Shown here piece after piece: positions 44,374 to 53,619 of a stretch of 64,000 bases of DNA. Below the pieces are notes generated by a model. That model was not told where the DNA came from. It did no database searches and saw only the letters and a program-made list of their open reading frames with translations. The stretch lies in contig QOQE01000003.1 of assembly GCA_003331935.1 (NCBI GenBank), positions 1 to 64,000 of the forward strand. Direction: 5' to 3'. Numbering within the stretch: the first letter of the stretch is position 1; the number at the start of each line of letters is the position of its first letter. Source of the DNA: Alphaproteobacteria bacterium. Its GTDB lineage: Bacteria > Pseudomonadota > Alphaproteobacteria > Rhodobacterales > Rhodobacteraceae. The translations under genes and the position numbers were made by a program.

Positions 44374-44382
44374 TTTTCCACA
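44374..44382 (+). promoter_or_regulatory. DnaA box TTTTCCACA
   Basis: The nine bases fit the relaxed DnaA consensus TTWTNCACA. It lies directly right of the AT-rich run in the aroE-hemE gap. Confidence 0.6.
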
Positions 44383-44490
44383 AACTAACTCACATTTACA
44401 TAGTTATATAAAAAACTCTCTATGATGTTGAAAAACTATAAATTATTAAGTTAAATTAGAGGCTTACATATTAACTTTTAATAAAAAGTG

Positions 44491-44499
44491 TGTGGATAA
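44491..44499 (-). promoter_or_regulatory. DnaA box TTATCCACA (perfect)
   Basis: The plus strand reads TGTGGATAA, the exact complement of the highest-affinity DnaA box. It is 68 bases before the hemE start codon. Confidence 0.75.
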
Positions 44500-44566
44500 G
44501 TATTCTATTTACATTAAACCCACATTTTTTAGTGTATATACTACAAACAACATATATATATATATT

Positions 44567-45598
44567 ATGAATCTGTTTTTAGACTGTGTAAAAGGGTTAC
44601 CTGTAAAAAGACCGCCCGTCTGGTTTATGCGTCAAGCTGGCAGATACTTATCTGAATATAGAGATACAAGAAAAAAGGCCGGTTCCTTTTTAAACCTCTG
44701 CTATAATTCTAATCTAGCTACAGAAGTCACACTCCAACCCATAGATAAATTTGGGTTTGATGCTGCCATCCTATTTGCTGACATTTTATTAATATTGGAT
44801 GCTCTTGGAGTGAACGTGCAATTTGTTGAGGGCCAAGGACCGTTATTAGACCCTGTAAAAAGTAAGAAAGATATAAACCTTCTTAAAACTACAGAGAAAA
44901 TACATGACAAGTTATCTCCAGTCTATGACACTGTGAAAAAACTAAAACAGCATTTACCAAAAGGAGTTCCTTTAATAGGTTTTGCTGGAGCACCTTGGAC
45001 CCTAGCAACATATCTTATAAATGGAAGAGGCGAGCAGGGATCGTTAACAGCAAAAAAGTTTATTATTGCGAACAATCCGGAGTTCGAAGAGATTATAAAA
45101 TTGCTTACTGAAGCCACAGTAGAATATATCTTAATGCAAATTAAGTCGGGAGCCGATGTAATAAAGATTTTTGACAGCTGGGCTGGAGCGTTAAACGCGG
45201 ATATGGTCCGAAGTTATTCTTTAAATCCAATAAAAACAATTGTAACTGAAGTAAAAAAACAGTTTCCAGAAATACCATTTATAGTATTTCCTAGATCTGT
45301 AAATACTATATATAGTGATTTTTCCGAAGTAAAAGAGTTTGATGTTCTGGCGGTTGATCAATTTTTGGATCGTAAATGGATAGCTGAAAATATACAACCA
45401 AAAAAAGTAATTCAGGGGAATTTGGATCCTCTATTTCTAACTCAAGATAAAGAGAATCTTCTTAGTGAGCTTAAAAGGGTTACTGAAGATTTTAAAAAAT
45501 ATCCTTATGTCTTTAATCTAGGACATGGAATTACCCCAGATGCTAGAGTAGAAAATGTTACTCTAGTGGTTGATTATATAAAAGAGTTAAAATTATAG
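44567..45598 (+). CDS. hemE: Uroporphyrinogen decarboxylase
   Basis: This 343-residue enzyme removes four carboxyl groups from uroporphyrinogen III to give coproporphyrinogen III. The start is placed at ATG 44567, which gives MNLFLDCVKGLPVKRPPVWF and the active-site MRQAGRYL. An upstream in-frame ATG at 44492 would add 25 unusual residues that overlap the DnaA box and TA tract. Active-site segments FADILLILDALG and FAGAPWTLATYLI are intact, and the end VENVTLVVDYIKEL is normal. It begins the rightward gene run from the putative origin. Confidence 0.96.
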   Translation: MNLFLDCVKGLPVKRPPVWFMRQAGRYLSEYRDTRKKAGSFLNLCYNSNLATEVTLQPIDKFGFDAAILFADILLILDALGVNVQFVEGQGPLLDPVKSKKDINLLKTTEKIHDKLSPVYDTVKKLKQHLPKGVPLIGFAGAPWTLATYLINGRGEQGSLTAKKFIIANNPEFEEIIKLLTEATVEYILMQIKSGADVIKIFDSWAGALNADMVRSYSLNPIKTIVTEVKKQFPEIPFIVFPRSVNTIYSDFSEVKEFDVLAVDQFLDRKWIAENIQPKKVIQGNLDPLFLTQDKENLLSELKRVTEDFKKYPYVFNLGHGITPDARVENVTLVVDYIKELKL

Positions 45599-45695
45599 TA
45601 TCAAGCGCTCCTCTTTAGATAAAATATTGACACACATAAAAAAATCACTTAACGTCCATTCATCACAATCCCCTCGTTAAAAAATCCTCAAATAT

Positions 45696-46979
45696 ATGTT
45701 TGATATAGATAATACGAAGCAACTGTCATTAGCAGAGTTAAAAACTCAAAGTCCTAGTGATCTATTAAAGCTAGCAGAAAAGCTTGAGATAGAGAATGCA
45801 TCGTCTATGAGAAAAGGCGATATGATGTTCTCAATATTGAAGGACATGGCGGAAGATGGAGTAGAAATATCAGGTGATGGTGTTTTAGAGGTTTTACAAG
45901 ATGGTTTTGGCTTTCTCAGATCAACTGATGCCAATTATCTACCTGGACCAGACGATATTTACGTAAGTCCCAGTAAAATAAAAAAGTTCTCATTAAGGAC
46001 CGGAGATACAGTTGAAGGTGTAATTAGAGCACCCAAGGAAGGTGAAAGATATTTCGGATTAGTAAAAGTAACAAAAATAAATTTTCTCGAAATGGAAAAG
46101 GCGAAGCATAAAATACATTTTGATAATCTTACCCCACTATATCCAGATGAAAGAATAGGATTGGAGTTAAATGATCCAACAATTAAGGATAAATCAGCAA
46201 GAGTAATTGATCTAGTCGCACCAATAGGGAAAGGTCAAAGATCGTTAATAGTAGCACCCCCTAGAACAGGGAAAACAGTGATATTACAGAATATCGCGCA
46301 CTCGATCGAGAAAAATCATCCAGAGTGTTTTCTAATAGTCCTTTTAGTAGATGAAAGGCCAGAGGAAGTCACAGATATGCAGAGATCAGTAAAAGGCGAA
46401 GTTATTTCTTCAACTTTTGATGAACCAGCGACTAGACACGTTGCTGTTGCTGAGATGGTGATTGAAAAAGCAAAAAGATTAGTTGAGCATAAAAGGGATG
46501 TGGTGATACTTCTTGATTCTATCACTAGACTGGGTAGGGCTTATAATACTGTCGTCCCATCCTCAGGCAAGGTGCTAACAGGGGGTGTTGATGCAAACGC
46601 TTTACAAAGACCCAAGAGATTCTTCGGTGCCGCTAGAAATATAGAAGAGGGCGGATCTTTAACTATAATTGCAACTGCCTTGATTGATACAGGTAGTAGA
46701 ATGGATGAGGTTATTTTTGAAGAGTTTAAAGGTACTGGTAATTCGGAACTTATCTTAGACAGAAAAGTGGCTGATAAGAGAGTTTTTCCAGCGATAGACA
46801 TACTGAAATCTGGCACACGGAAGGAAGACTTACTAATAGACAAAAAAGAGTTAACAAAGATTTTTGTTCTTAGAAGGATTCTTAATCCTATGGGAACAAC
46901 AGATGCTGTAGAGTTCCTCCTAGAGAAGCTTAAACAAACAAAAACAAACAGTGATTTTTTCGATTCTATGAACACCTGA
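45696..46979 (+). CDS. rho: Transcription termination factor Rho
   Basis: This 427-residue hexameric helicase ends transcription at rut sites. The N-terminal RNA-binding domain includes [13 protein letters not shown] and [19 protein letters not shown]. The ATPase loop is APPRTGKT (about 187-194). The Q-loop [11 protein letters not shown] and the R-loop [20 protein letters not shown] are intact. There are 97 bases between hemE and rho with no clear feature. Other alphaproteobacteria often have hemJ or hemH in this gap. Confidence 0.97.
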   Translation: MFDIDNTKQLSLAELKTQSPSDLLKLAEKLEIENASSMRKGDMMFSILKDMAEDGVEISGDGVLEVLQDGFGFLRSTDANYLPGPDDIYVSPSKIKKFSLRTGDTVEGVIRAPKEGERYFGLVKVTKINFLEMEKAKHKIHFDNLTPLYPDERIGLELNDPTIKDKSARVIDLVAPIGKGQRSLIVAPPRTGKTVILQNIAHSIEKNHPECFLIVLLVDERPEEVTDMQRSVKGEVISSTFDEPATRHVAVAEMVIEKAKRLVEHKRDVVILLDSITRLGRAYNTVVPSSGKVLTGGVDANALQRPKRFFGAARNIEEGGSLTIIATALIDTGSRMDEVIFEEFKGTGNSELILDRKVADKRVFPAIDILKSGTRKEDLLIDKKELTKIFVLRRILNPMGTTDAVEFLLEKLKQTKTNSDFFDSMNT

Positions 46980-46987
46980 GATAGCTA

Positions 46988-48286
46988 ATGACAGAAACGA
47001 TCTTCGCGCTTTCGACTGTTCCTGGCCTATCAGCTATTTCAATAATTAGAATATCCGGACCTAGTGCTTTTTCAGTTATAAGGAAAATTACAAAAGGTAA
47101 AATCCCAAAAAGTCGTTATGCTTCTTTAAAAAAGATCCGTTGGAAGGGCGAAGTTATCGATCAATGTATTGTTCTCACCTTTAAAAGAAATGAAAGCTAT
47201 ACGGGAGAACAAACTGTAGAAATCCATTGCCATGGTAGCATTGCTGTTATTGAAAAGTTAGTTTCAGTATTAGTTGAATGTGGATCAGTATTAAAGTTAA
47301 GGCCTGCAGAGGAGGGAGAGTTTACTCGGCAAGCTTTCTATAACGGGAAGATGGACCTCATACAGGTGGAAGGACTTTCTGACTTGTTAAGAGCTGAGAC
47401 AGAGGCTCAGAGAAGGTTGTCCCTTGACCAATTAGAAGGGGGATTTTCAAAAAAAATACATACATGGAAGGATAAAATTACCACTATTTTAGCATTTTTA
47501 GAGGCTGGAATAGATTTCTCTGATCAAGATTTGGGGCAAATCCAGGTTTTAGACAGTATTTCAGACCTTCTCGATTCACTTAAAAGAGAACTAAATGTCT
47601 ACCAGGATATCAAATCGATAAAAAATGGGCTAGATATTGCTATAATTGGGCCACCAAATGTCGGTAAATCAACGTTTATAAATTATTTGGCAAAACGCGA
47701 GGTTTCATTGACTTCAAGGATAGCTGGTACCACACGAGACATCATTGAGTCCAAGATTCAATTAAAGGGTGTATTTGTTACCTTTTTAGACACGGCAGGG
47801 CTAAGGGAAACAAAGGATACAATAGAAAAAAAAGGAATAGCAAAGTTAAAGAAGAGGTTAAAAACCACAATTTTCAATATTTTCCTAATTAATAACGAGT
47901 CTGATCTTAAAAAGATAGGGGTAAAGGTAGGTCGTGATGATATTGTATTTAAAGCCAAAGCTGATAAAGGTAACCCAACATCTTTCAGGGGCATATCAGG
48001 TAAGACAGGTTTTGGAGTTAAGGAGGCAATTGATTTAATTGAAACAAGAATCCCAAAATTCAACATCAGCGACGGGTTGATAAGCACCCATCGCCAGAAA
48101 ATGAAAGTAAATGAGTTAATCATATTACTATCGGACTTAAGAGATGATGTAGAAACTGGTTTAGAGATTGAACTTTTGGCTGAAAAAACAAGACATGCCC
48201 AAAAATTACTTGAGGAGTTAATAGGAAAAATAGACACAGAGGAAGTTTTGGGTATTATATTTAAAAATTTCTGTATAGGGAAGTAG
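46988..48286 (+). CDS. mnmE: tRNA modification GTPase MnmE
   Basis: This 432-residue GTPase works with MnmG to put carboxymethylaminomethyl-type groups on wobble uridines. The tetrahydrofolate-binding N-terminal domain (1-118) contains [20 protein letters not shown]. The G domain has GPPNVGKST (221-229) and [10 protein letters not shown]. The C-terminal motif FCIGK with the functional cysteine is present. It starts eight bases after rho and its stop abuts the first parS site. Confidence 0.96.
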   Translation: MTETIFALSTVPGLSAISIIRISGPSAFSVIRKITKGKIPKSRYASLKKIRWKGEVIDQCIVLTFKRNESYTGEQTVEIHCHGSIAVIEKLVSVLVECGSVLKLRPAEEGEFTRQAFYNGKMDLIQVEGLSDLLRAETEAQRRLSLDQLEGGFSKKIHTWKDKITTILAFLEAGIDFSDQDLGQIQVLDSISDLLDSLKRELNVYQDIKSIKNGLDIAIIGPPNVGKSTFINYLAKREVSLTSRIAGTTRDIIESKIQLKGVFVTFLDTAGLRETKDTIEKKGIAKLKKRLKTTIFNIFLINNESDLKKIGVKVGRDDIVFKAKADKGNPTSFRGISGKTGFGVKEAIDLIETRIPKFNISDGLISTHRQKMKVNELIILLSDLRDDVETGLEIELLAEKTRHAQKLLEELIGKIDTEEVLGIIFKNFCIGK

Positions 48287-48301
48287 GTTTCACGTGAAAC
48301 A
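48286..48301 (+). promoter_or_regulatory. parS: parS centromere site at the mnmG start
   Basis: GGTTTCACGTGAAACA matches the 16-base parS consensus TGTTTCACGTGAAACA at 15 of 16 positions, with only the outermost base different. It covers the stop-to-start junction of mnmE and mnmG, and its GTG (48294-48296) is the mnmG start codon. ParB encoded 3 kb away is the expected ligand. Confidence 0.9.
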
Positions 48302-50153
48302 TTTTTTTGATGTTATAGTTATTGGTGGTGGCCATGCTGGCTCAGAGGCGGCCTATGCGGTAGCAAGAGCGGGTGGAAGTGTGGGGCTTATAACAAAGAA
48401 AAAAGATCAAGTAGGAGTAATGTCATGTAATCCAGCAATAGGTGGGCTAGGAAAGGGTCATTTGGTGCGGGAAGTAGACGCTCTAGGTGGCTTAATGGGA
48501 GTAGCTGCTGATATATCAGGGATTCAATTTCGATTATTAAATAAGTCTAAGGGTCCGGCTGTTCAAGGACCAAGAACCCAGTCTGATAGAATTCTTTATA
48601 AGAATGCTGTGCAAAACATTTTATTTTTCAATCAGAACATCAAAATTATTGAGAGTGAAGCCACTGATTTGTATATCCAGAATGGTGCTGTTAGTGGAAT
48701 AGAGCTTGAAGATGGAACCAATATTAGCGGGGGTAGCGTTGTTTTGACAACAGGGACGTTTCTTAATGGCCTAATAAGAATTGGAGAGGAAAAAGTTAAT
48801 GCAGGTCGGGTAGGAGATTTTTCATCCACGAGGTTGGCAAAAAGAATAAAGGATATGGGTTTAAATATTGGAAGACTAAAAACGGGAACACCTGCAAGGC
48901 TATCTTCAAAAACCATAAACTGGGATATCTTAGAAACTCAGAAGGCGGATAAACAACCAACTCTTTTCTCCTTTCTTCATAAAAAACCTTTTCAGAGACA
49001 AATTACTTGTGGGATAACGTACACAAACAGGATTACCCATAACATTATACGCGACAACATTGAAAAGTCAGCTGTATTTAACGGGTCCATAACGTCGAAT
49101 GGGCCAAGATACTGTCCATCTATTGAGGATAAGGTTGTAAGGTTCTCAGATAAAGATGAGCATCAAGTTTTTTTGGAACCTGAAGGGTTAAGCGACGACA
49201 CGGTTTACCCAAACGGTATTTCAACATCGTTACCTAGAGGCATTCAGGAGAAGTATATTAAGTCTATTAAAGGATTGGAAAAGGTAAAAATCTTGAACTA
49301 CGGGTATGCTGTCGAATATGATTACGTTAACCCTAAAAGTTTAAAATCTTCTTTAGAGTTAAAAAACACAAGAGGACTTTTCCTCGCTGGTCAAATAAAC
49401 GGAACCACTGGTTATGAGGAGGCGGCCGCTCAGGGACTGCTTGCTGGAATAAATGCCTATCAATATGTAAAAAAAGAAGATCCTTTTATTTTAGATAGGT
49501 CTGAGGCCTACATGGGTGTGATGATAGATGATTTAGTAACAAGAGGGGTCATAGAGCCCTACAGAATGTTTACTTCTCGAGCGGAGTTTAGACTGAGTTT
49601 ACGGTGTGATAACGCGGATATTAGACTTACAAGGAAAGGCAATAAAGTAAGACTTGTGTCTAAAGCCAGGATCAATCTACTAGAGAAAAAGAGTAGCTCC
49701 ATAGAAAGGCTTACAGAGGCAACGATCTCACGGAAGTTTTCTAATATCGAGTTGAGCGATGTTGGAATAAACCAAAAAAAAGACGGAAAAAAAAGAACTT
49801 TTCGGGACGTGTTAGCGTTAAGCGGGATAAAAGATGAGCTTTTAAGAAAATTATGGAAAGGTTTTTATGATTTTGATTTAGACGTCCGTGAGTTTGTAAG
49901 AGCAGATGCGAAGTATAATTATTATATTGAAAGACAAAAAAGTGATGTCGATAGAATAAAGAAAAATATCAATACTTTAATTCCCGACGGAATTGATTTT
50001 AAAAATATAGAAGGGTTATCGGCAGAGTTAAAGTCCAAGTTGAGCAATTTAAACCCCCAACATATTCATGAAGCAAGTAAAATCGATGGGATGACACCCA
50101 GTGGGTTAATGTTACTAATATCAAAAATTAATTCTTATAAGAATATCGCTTGA
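48294..50153 (+). CDS. mnmG: tRNA uridine-5-carboxymethylaminomethyl modification enzyme MnmG
   Basis: This 619-residue FAD enzyme forms a complex with MnmE. The FAD-binding motif [12 protein letters not shown] is near the N-terminus (about 11-22). The NAD/cysteine region [14 protein letters not shown] and the domain with [16 protein letters not shown] are present. Start GTG 48294 sits inside a parS site, so ParB binding and mnmG initiation use the same bases. The order rho-mnmE-mnmG-rsmG-parA-parB is the classic near-origin set. The stop overlaps the rsmG start by four bases. Confidence 0.97.
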   Translation: MKHFFDVIVIGGGHAGSEAAYAVARAGGSVGLITKKKDQVGVMSCNPAIGGLGKGHLVREVDALGGLMGVAADISGIQFRLLNKSKGPAVQGPRTQSDRILYKNAVQNILFFNQNIKIIESEATDLYIQNGAVSGIELEDGTNISGGSVVLTTGTFLNGLIRIGEEKVNAGRVGDFSSTRLAKRIKDMGLNIGRLKTGTPARLSSKTINWDILETQKADKQPTLFSFLHKKPFQRQITCGITYTNRITHNIIRDNIEKSAVFNGSITSNGPRYCPSIEDKVVRFSDKDEHQVFLEPEGLSDDTVYPNGISTSLPRGIQEKYIKSIKGLEKVKILNYGYAVEYDYVNPKSLKSSLELKNTRGLFLAGQINGTTGYEEAAAQGLLAGINAYQYVKKEDPFILDRSEAYMGVMIDDLVTRGVIEPYRMFTSRAEFRLSLRCDNADIRLTRKGNKVRLVSKARINLLEKKSSSIERLTEATISRKFSNIELSDVGINQKKDGKKRTFRDVLALSGIKDELLRKLWKGFYDFDLDVREFVRADAKYNYYIERQKSDVDRIKKNINTLIPDGIDFKNIEGLSAELKSKLSNLNPQHIHEASKIDGMTPSGLMLLISKINSYKNIA

Positions 50154-50770
50154 AAAAAACAGATGTTATTGAAAGCCTCAATGTTTCACGTGAAACAATT
50201 AACAGCTTTAGCGAGTATGAGACGATATTGTCTAAATGGAACCAGAAAATAAATCTTGTTTCACCAAAGACATTAGCTGATTTATGGGTTCGGCATTTTT
50301 TAGATTCTGGTCAAATAATTAACCACGTAGATGCATCAGGAAAAAAGTGGGTAGATGTAGGTGCGGGAGCCGGCTTTCCTGGGTTAGTAGTTGCGTTGTT
50401 GCTGAGGGATAGAAAAATAGACTGTGATATCGTTTTAGTTGAAAAAAACACGAGAAAAGTTTTTTTTCTTAATGAGGTTATTCGAAAGCTCAATTTAAAT
50501 GTAAAAGTTGTTAATAATAATGTCGATACAATTGAACCCTTAAACGCTGATATATTAACAGCAAGAGCGTTTTCTGAATTGAAAAATCTCATTGAATTAT
50601 CTGTCCGCCATCGAAAAGAGAGAGGTGTTAGTTTGTTTTTAAAGGGAGAAAATTATAGATTAGAGCTAGATAAAACTTTAAATTATTGGTTTTTTGATTA
50701 TGATATCTTTGATAGCCTAAGCAATTCCTCTGGGAAGATTATCAGAGTAAAAAAAATTTTTAAACGATAA
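50150..50770 (+). CDS. rsmG: 16S rRNA (guanine-527-N7) methyltransferase RsmG
   Basis: This 206-residue enzyme methylates G527 of 16S rRNA. The start is TTG 50150, overlapping the mnmG stop, and gives [20 protein letters not shown]-binding [16 protein letters not shown] and later [14 protein letters not shown] are typical. A parS site is embedded in codons for NVSRET, as in many bacteria. An AGGAGG at 50770-50775 at its end serves the next gene, parA. Confidence 0.95.
   Translation: MKKTDVIESLNVSRETINSFSEYETILSKWNQKINLVSPKTLADLWVRHFLDSGQIINHVDASGKKWVDVGAGAGFPGLVVALLLRDRKIDCDIVLVEKNTRKVFFLNEVIRKLNLNVKVVNNNVDTIEPLNADILTARAFSELKNLIELSVRHRKERGVSLFLKGENYRLELDKTLNYWFFDYDIFDSLSNSSGKIIRVKKIFKR
50182..50197 (+). 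promoter_or_regulatory. parS: parS centromere site inside rsmG
   Basis: TGTTTCACGTGAAACA is a perfect 16-base parS palindrome. It is read in frame within rsmG as V-S-R-E-T. It lies 1.9 kb from the first parS and about 0.6 kb before parA, matching origin-proximal parS placement. Confidence 0.97.
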
Positions 50771-50775
50771 GGAGG
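50770..50775 (+). promoter_or_regulatory. Shine-Dalgarno sequence that sets the parA start
   Basis: AGGAGG begins on the last base of the rsmG stop codon. ATC 50782 is six bases downstream, an ideal spacing. The in-frame GTG at 50827 is 51 bases away. Confidence 0.7.
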
Positions 50776-50781
50776 AATGAA

Positions 50782-51585
50782 ATCTCTAGTCCTTCAATTA
50801 TATCTATTGCCAACCAAAAGGGAGGGGTGGGTAAAACTACAACTGCAATAAATCTATCTACAGCTTTGGCTGCCGTGAATAACAAAGTTTTGATAATGGA
50901 TTTAGACGCTCAAGGAAACGCTTCAACTGGTTTAGGGGTCCCAAAAGACGACCGGGAAAAATCTACTTATGACTTGCTGACCGGCAAGGCAGGTTTAAAG
51001 GACGTGATCAAGGATACCAAAATTCCATCACTCTTCATTGCTCCAGCATCAACAGATTTATCATCTATTGACGTTGATCTTTATGAGGAGAAAGGAAGGG
51101 TCGTTAAACTCCGTGATTGGTTTGCAAAAGAAAAATTGGATTTTGATTATATTTTGATTGATTGTCCACCGTCACTCAATCTTCTCACGATAAATTCAAT
51201 GGTAGCATCAAATTCTGTTTTAGTGCCTTTACAGGCCGAATTTTTTGCGCTTGAGGGATTAAGTCAATTGTTACTAACAGTTAGAGATATCAGATCAAAA
51301 ATTAACCAAGACTTGAAAATCCACGGTATAGTTTTGACTATGTTCGATAAACGAAACAATTTATCAGAACAAATTGAAGAAGATGTAAGAGGAAATCTTG
51401 GAGAGTTGGTCTATGACACTGTTATACCTAGAAACGTTAGAATAAGTGAAGCACCTTCTTTTTCTATGCCAGCTTTAATTTATGATCATAAGTGTTCTGG
51501 CGCCATCGCTTATCAAAAGTTGGCAGCAGAATTTCTAAAAAGAGAGGACCACTTTGAGAGAAGGAAAAATGAGTTCAAAAAATGA
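50782..51585 (+). CDS. parA: Chromosome-partitioning ATPase ParA, apparent ATC start
   Basis: ParA drives origin segregation with ParB and parS. The first standard start in this frame is GTG 50827, but that would begin inside the ATPase P-loop and lose SIISIANQKGG. The frame is open upstream to a stop with no ATG, GTG or TTG. AGGAGG (50770-50775) is followed six bases later by ATC (50782-50784), giving a natural N-terminus of 14 residues before KGGVGKT (13-19, the deviant Walker A). The resulting 267 residues are typical. ILIDCPPSLNLL and PRNVRISEAPSF complete the family pattern. An ATG at 50777 is out of frame and only one base from the Shine-Dalgarno. A one-base assembly deletion is the main alternative. 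Confidence 0.9.
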   Translation: MSSPSIISIANQKGGVGKTTTAINLSTALAAVNNKVLIMDLDAQGNASTGLGVPKDDREKSTYDLLTGKAGLKDVIKDTKIPSLFIAPASTDLSSIDVDLYEEKGRVVKLRDWFAKEKLDFDYILIDCPPSLNLLTINSMVASNSVLVPLQAEFFALEGLSQLLLTVRDIRSKINQDLKIHGIVLTMFDKRNNLSEQIEEDVRGNLGELVYDTVIPRNVRISEAPSFSMPALIYDHKCSGAIAYQKLAAEFLKREDHFERRKNEFKK

Positions 51586-52474
51586 ACGTAAAAAAGGTTT
51601 AGGTAGAGGTCTGTCATCCTTTTTAGACGTTGACAGCTTTGGGGAGATTGTTGACAAAAAAAGAGATGAAAAAAAAATTACTAGTGAACCTAATAGCCCT
51701 ACCAATCTCCCAATAGAACATATCATCCCAAACCAAAATCAACCAAGAAAAGACTTTGCACAAGATGAATTAAGTAGCCTTGCCTCATCAATAAGAGAAA
51801 CAGGAATAATACAACCTATACTTGTAAGAAAAAATGATGATTCATATGAGATAGTAGCTGGGGAAAGGCGCTGGAGGGCTGCACAAATAGCAAATATACA
51901 TGAAGTTCCAGTGGTAATTAAAGAGTTAACGAACGAAGAGGTGGTAAAGATTTCCATCATTGAAAATATTCAGCGGGTAGACCTAAATCCTATAGAAGAA
52001 GCTAACTCATATAATCAGCTAATTAAAGAGTTCGGTTACACCCAAGAAAAAGTTGCTACATCTCTGGGAAAATCGAGAAGTTATATCACCAACGCGTTAA
52101 GACTCCTTTCGCTTCCAAAGAGCATAATTAAGCATTTACAAGAAGGCAAACTATCAAGTGGGCACGCGAGAGCTCTCGTTGGAGTAGCAAACTCGGAAAA
52201 TTTGGCAAGAAAAATAATGGATGAGAATCTATCGGTGAGAGATATAGAAAATATCGTTAAAAAGGGAATTACACAAAGTGATGATAGAATTAAAAAAGGA
52301 ACATCAACTAAAAAAGACGTGGACACTATAAATTTAGAGCAAGACATAAAAGCTGCCTTAGGATTAAAAACCATTATTGATCATAACGAAAATTCAGGGG
52401 GAGGTTGTATAATAGTTAAATACAAAGACTTAGAACAATTGGACATGTTCTGCTCAAAGATTATGAAAATGTGA
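51569..52474 (+). CDS. parB: Chromosome-partitioning protein ParB
   Basis: This 301-residue CTP-dependent clamp loads on parS and spreads. The N-terminus KKGLGRGLSSFL binds ParA. The CTP site contains GERRWRAAQIA and ENIQRVDLNPIEEA. The helix-turn-helix YTQEKVATSLGKSRSYITNALRL recognises parS, and a C-terminal dimer domain ends the protein. ATG 51569 is chosen: AAGGA is about five bases upstream, while an in-frame TTG at 51554 lacks a ribosome site. It overlaps parA by 17 bases. Confidence 0.96.
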   Translation: MSSKNERKKGLGRGLSSFLDVDSFGEIVDKKRDEKKITSEPNSPTNLPIEHIIPNQNQPRKDFAQDELSSLASSIRETGIIQPILVRKNDDSYEIVAGERRWRAAQIANIHEVPVVIKELTNEEVVKISIIENIQRVDLNPIEEANSYNQLIKEFGYTQEKVATSLGKSRSYITNALRLLSLPKSIIKHLQEGKLSSGHARALVGVANSENLARKIMDENLSVRDIENIVKKGITQSDDRIKKGTSTKKDVDTINLEQDIKAALGLKTIIDHNENSGGGCIIVKYKDLEQLDMFCSKIMKM

Positions 52475-52477
52475 CGC

Positions 52478-53617
52478 TTAAAAGCATTCCATTAAAGATC
52501 TAGTTATGTAATCCAGCATCTTGGCACCCCTTTTTCTCATAATAATTCTATTATCTTTAAGTTTTATAAGCTTGTTTTCCTTTAAATTCTTCACTACTGG
52601 TTGAAGTTTTTCATAGTCAAACATGGATATGGGTATTTTTTTATAGATTCTGAGGTTCATTATCAGTTTTTCTTCAAAAACAACTCTATTGTCCAAAGGG
52701 ATTATTTTTGGTGTACTTGAGGTAGAAGCAACAGTTTTTTTTAACCAAATATCAGGATTTTTTTCTTCTTCCGTTGCATATATTTTTCCTGATATTTTTA
52801 TTCGCCCGTGCGCTCCTGGACCTACTCCTATATAATCATTATAATCCCAATAGGAAAGGTTATGTTTGCATCTAAATCCCTTTCTGGCAAAGTTAGATGT
52901 TTCGTATTGTTTATAAGCACCATCTTCGCAAACTCGTTTTGTAATATCATACATTTCAGCCGCAATTTTTGTGGCTGGCAAACCTTTAAGCAATTCTCTT
53001 TTGAATAGTTTATAAAAACTTGTGTTTTCCTCTATGGTAAGTTGATAAAGAGATAAATGAGGCGCTTCCAAAGACATTATTTGTGAAAGCTCATCTTCCC
53101 ACATGCTTGTGTTTTGATATTGCCGGCCGTATATAAAGTCGAGGTTAAAATTCTTAAACCATTTTCGCACAATTTCCACAGCCTTCAACGCTTGATCTTT
53201 GTTATGATCCCGCCCTAGAAGTTTAAGATCTCTATTATTAAGAGATTGCATACCAACTGATACCCTATTTATACCAATTTCCTTAAACCTTTTAAATTTC
53301 AATTCTGAAACACTATTAGGGTTGGCCTCTATACTTATCTCGCAATCATTATTAATACCCCAGACTTTATTGATTTTTTGTAGTAAAAGTTCAACAGATT
53401 TTGGATCCAAAAGACTTGGTGTTCCTCCGCCAAAAAAAATAGAGCCAACTATCCTTTGGTCCAACCTAGAAAACCACAATTCTAACGCTCTTAGATAGGC
53501 CTCCATCCATTGAGTTTGATCAACAGACTCTCTCTTGTAGGAATTAAAATCGCAATAGGGGCATTTTATTTTACAAAATGGCCAATGAATATAAATGGAT
53601 AGAGAGGCTCTTGGCAT
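52478..53617 (-). CDS. hemW: Radical SAM protein HemW (haem chaperone)
   Basis: This 379-residue radical SAM protein handles haem and is often misannotated coproporphyrinogen III oxidase. The cluster cysteines are Cys15, Cys19 and Cys22 in HWPFCKIKCPYCDF. FFGGGTPSLLDP and the SIEANPNS segment are typical; the extra cysteine of true HemN is absent, giving CDF rather than the HemN pattern. ATG 53617 starts two bases after the rdgB stop; the longer frame to 53686 overlaps rdgB. It is convergent with parB. Confidence 0.94.
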   Translation of the reverse strand: MPRASLSIYIHWPFCKIKCPYCDFNSYKRESVDQTQWMEAYLRALELWFSRLDQRIVGSIFFGGGTPSLLDPKSVELLLQKINKVWGINNDCEISIEANPNSVSELKFKRFKEIGINRVSVGMQSLNNRDLKLLGRDHNKDQALKAVEIVRKWFKNFNLDFIYGRQYQNTSMWEDELSQIMSLEAPHLSLYQLTIEENTSFYKLFKRELLKGLPATKIAAEMYDITKRVCEDGAYKQYETSNFARKGFRCKHNLSYWDYNDYIGVGPGAHGRIKISGKIYATEEEKNPDIWLKKTVASTSSTPKIIPLDNRVVFEEKLIMNLRIYKKIPISMFDYEKLQPVVKNLKENKLIKLKDNRIIMRKRGAKMLDYITRSLMECF

Positions 53618-53619
53618 AT

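Larger units (their letters stand above)
44289..44566. other. oriC: Putative chromosomal replication origin (oriC) between aroE and hemE
   Basis: This 278-base, extremely AT-rich gap contains a perfect DnaA box on the minus strand (44491-44499), a second match to TTWTNCACA at 44374-44382 and one near-match (44357-44365), with another just inside aroE (44281-44289). AT-only runs around 44338-44362 and an alternating TA tract (44551-44565) could serve as unwinding elements. In Caulobacter and Rickettsia the origin lies next to hemE, so the neighbour supports the call. Genes diverge from here, and parS sites and parAB are within 8 kb. I found no TTAA-N7-TTAA CtrA sites. Confidence 0.75.

Noticed and set aside
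44492-44566. Upstream hemE start at ATG 44492
   Set aside because: It adds 25 tyrosine/isoleucine-rich residues encoded by the TA tract and the DnaA box; the family start is at 44567.
44289-44566. CtrA sites in the origin region
   Set aside because: TTAA words occur often in AT-rich DNA, but none is paired with the seven-base spacing.
50827-51585. parA starting at GTG 50827
   Set aside because: It would begin inside the KGGVGKT P-loop and remove the first strand; the upstream codons read a normal ParA N-terminus and have a well-placed ribosome site.
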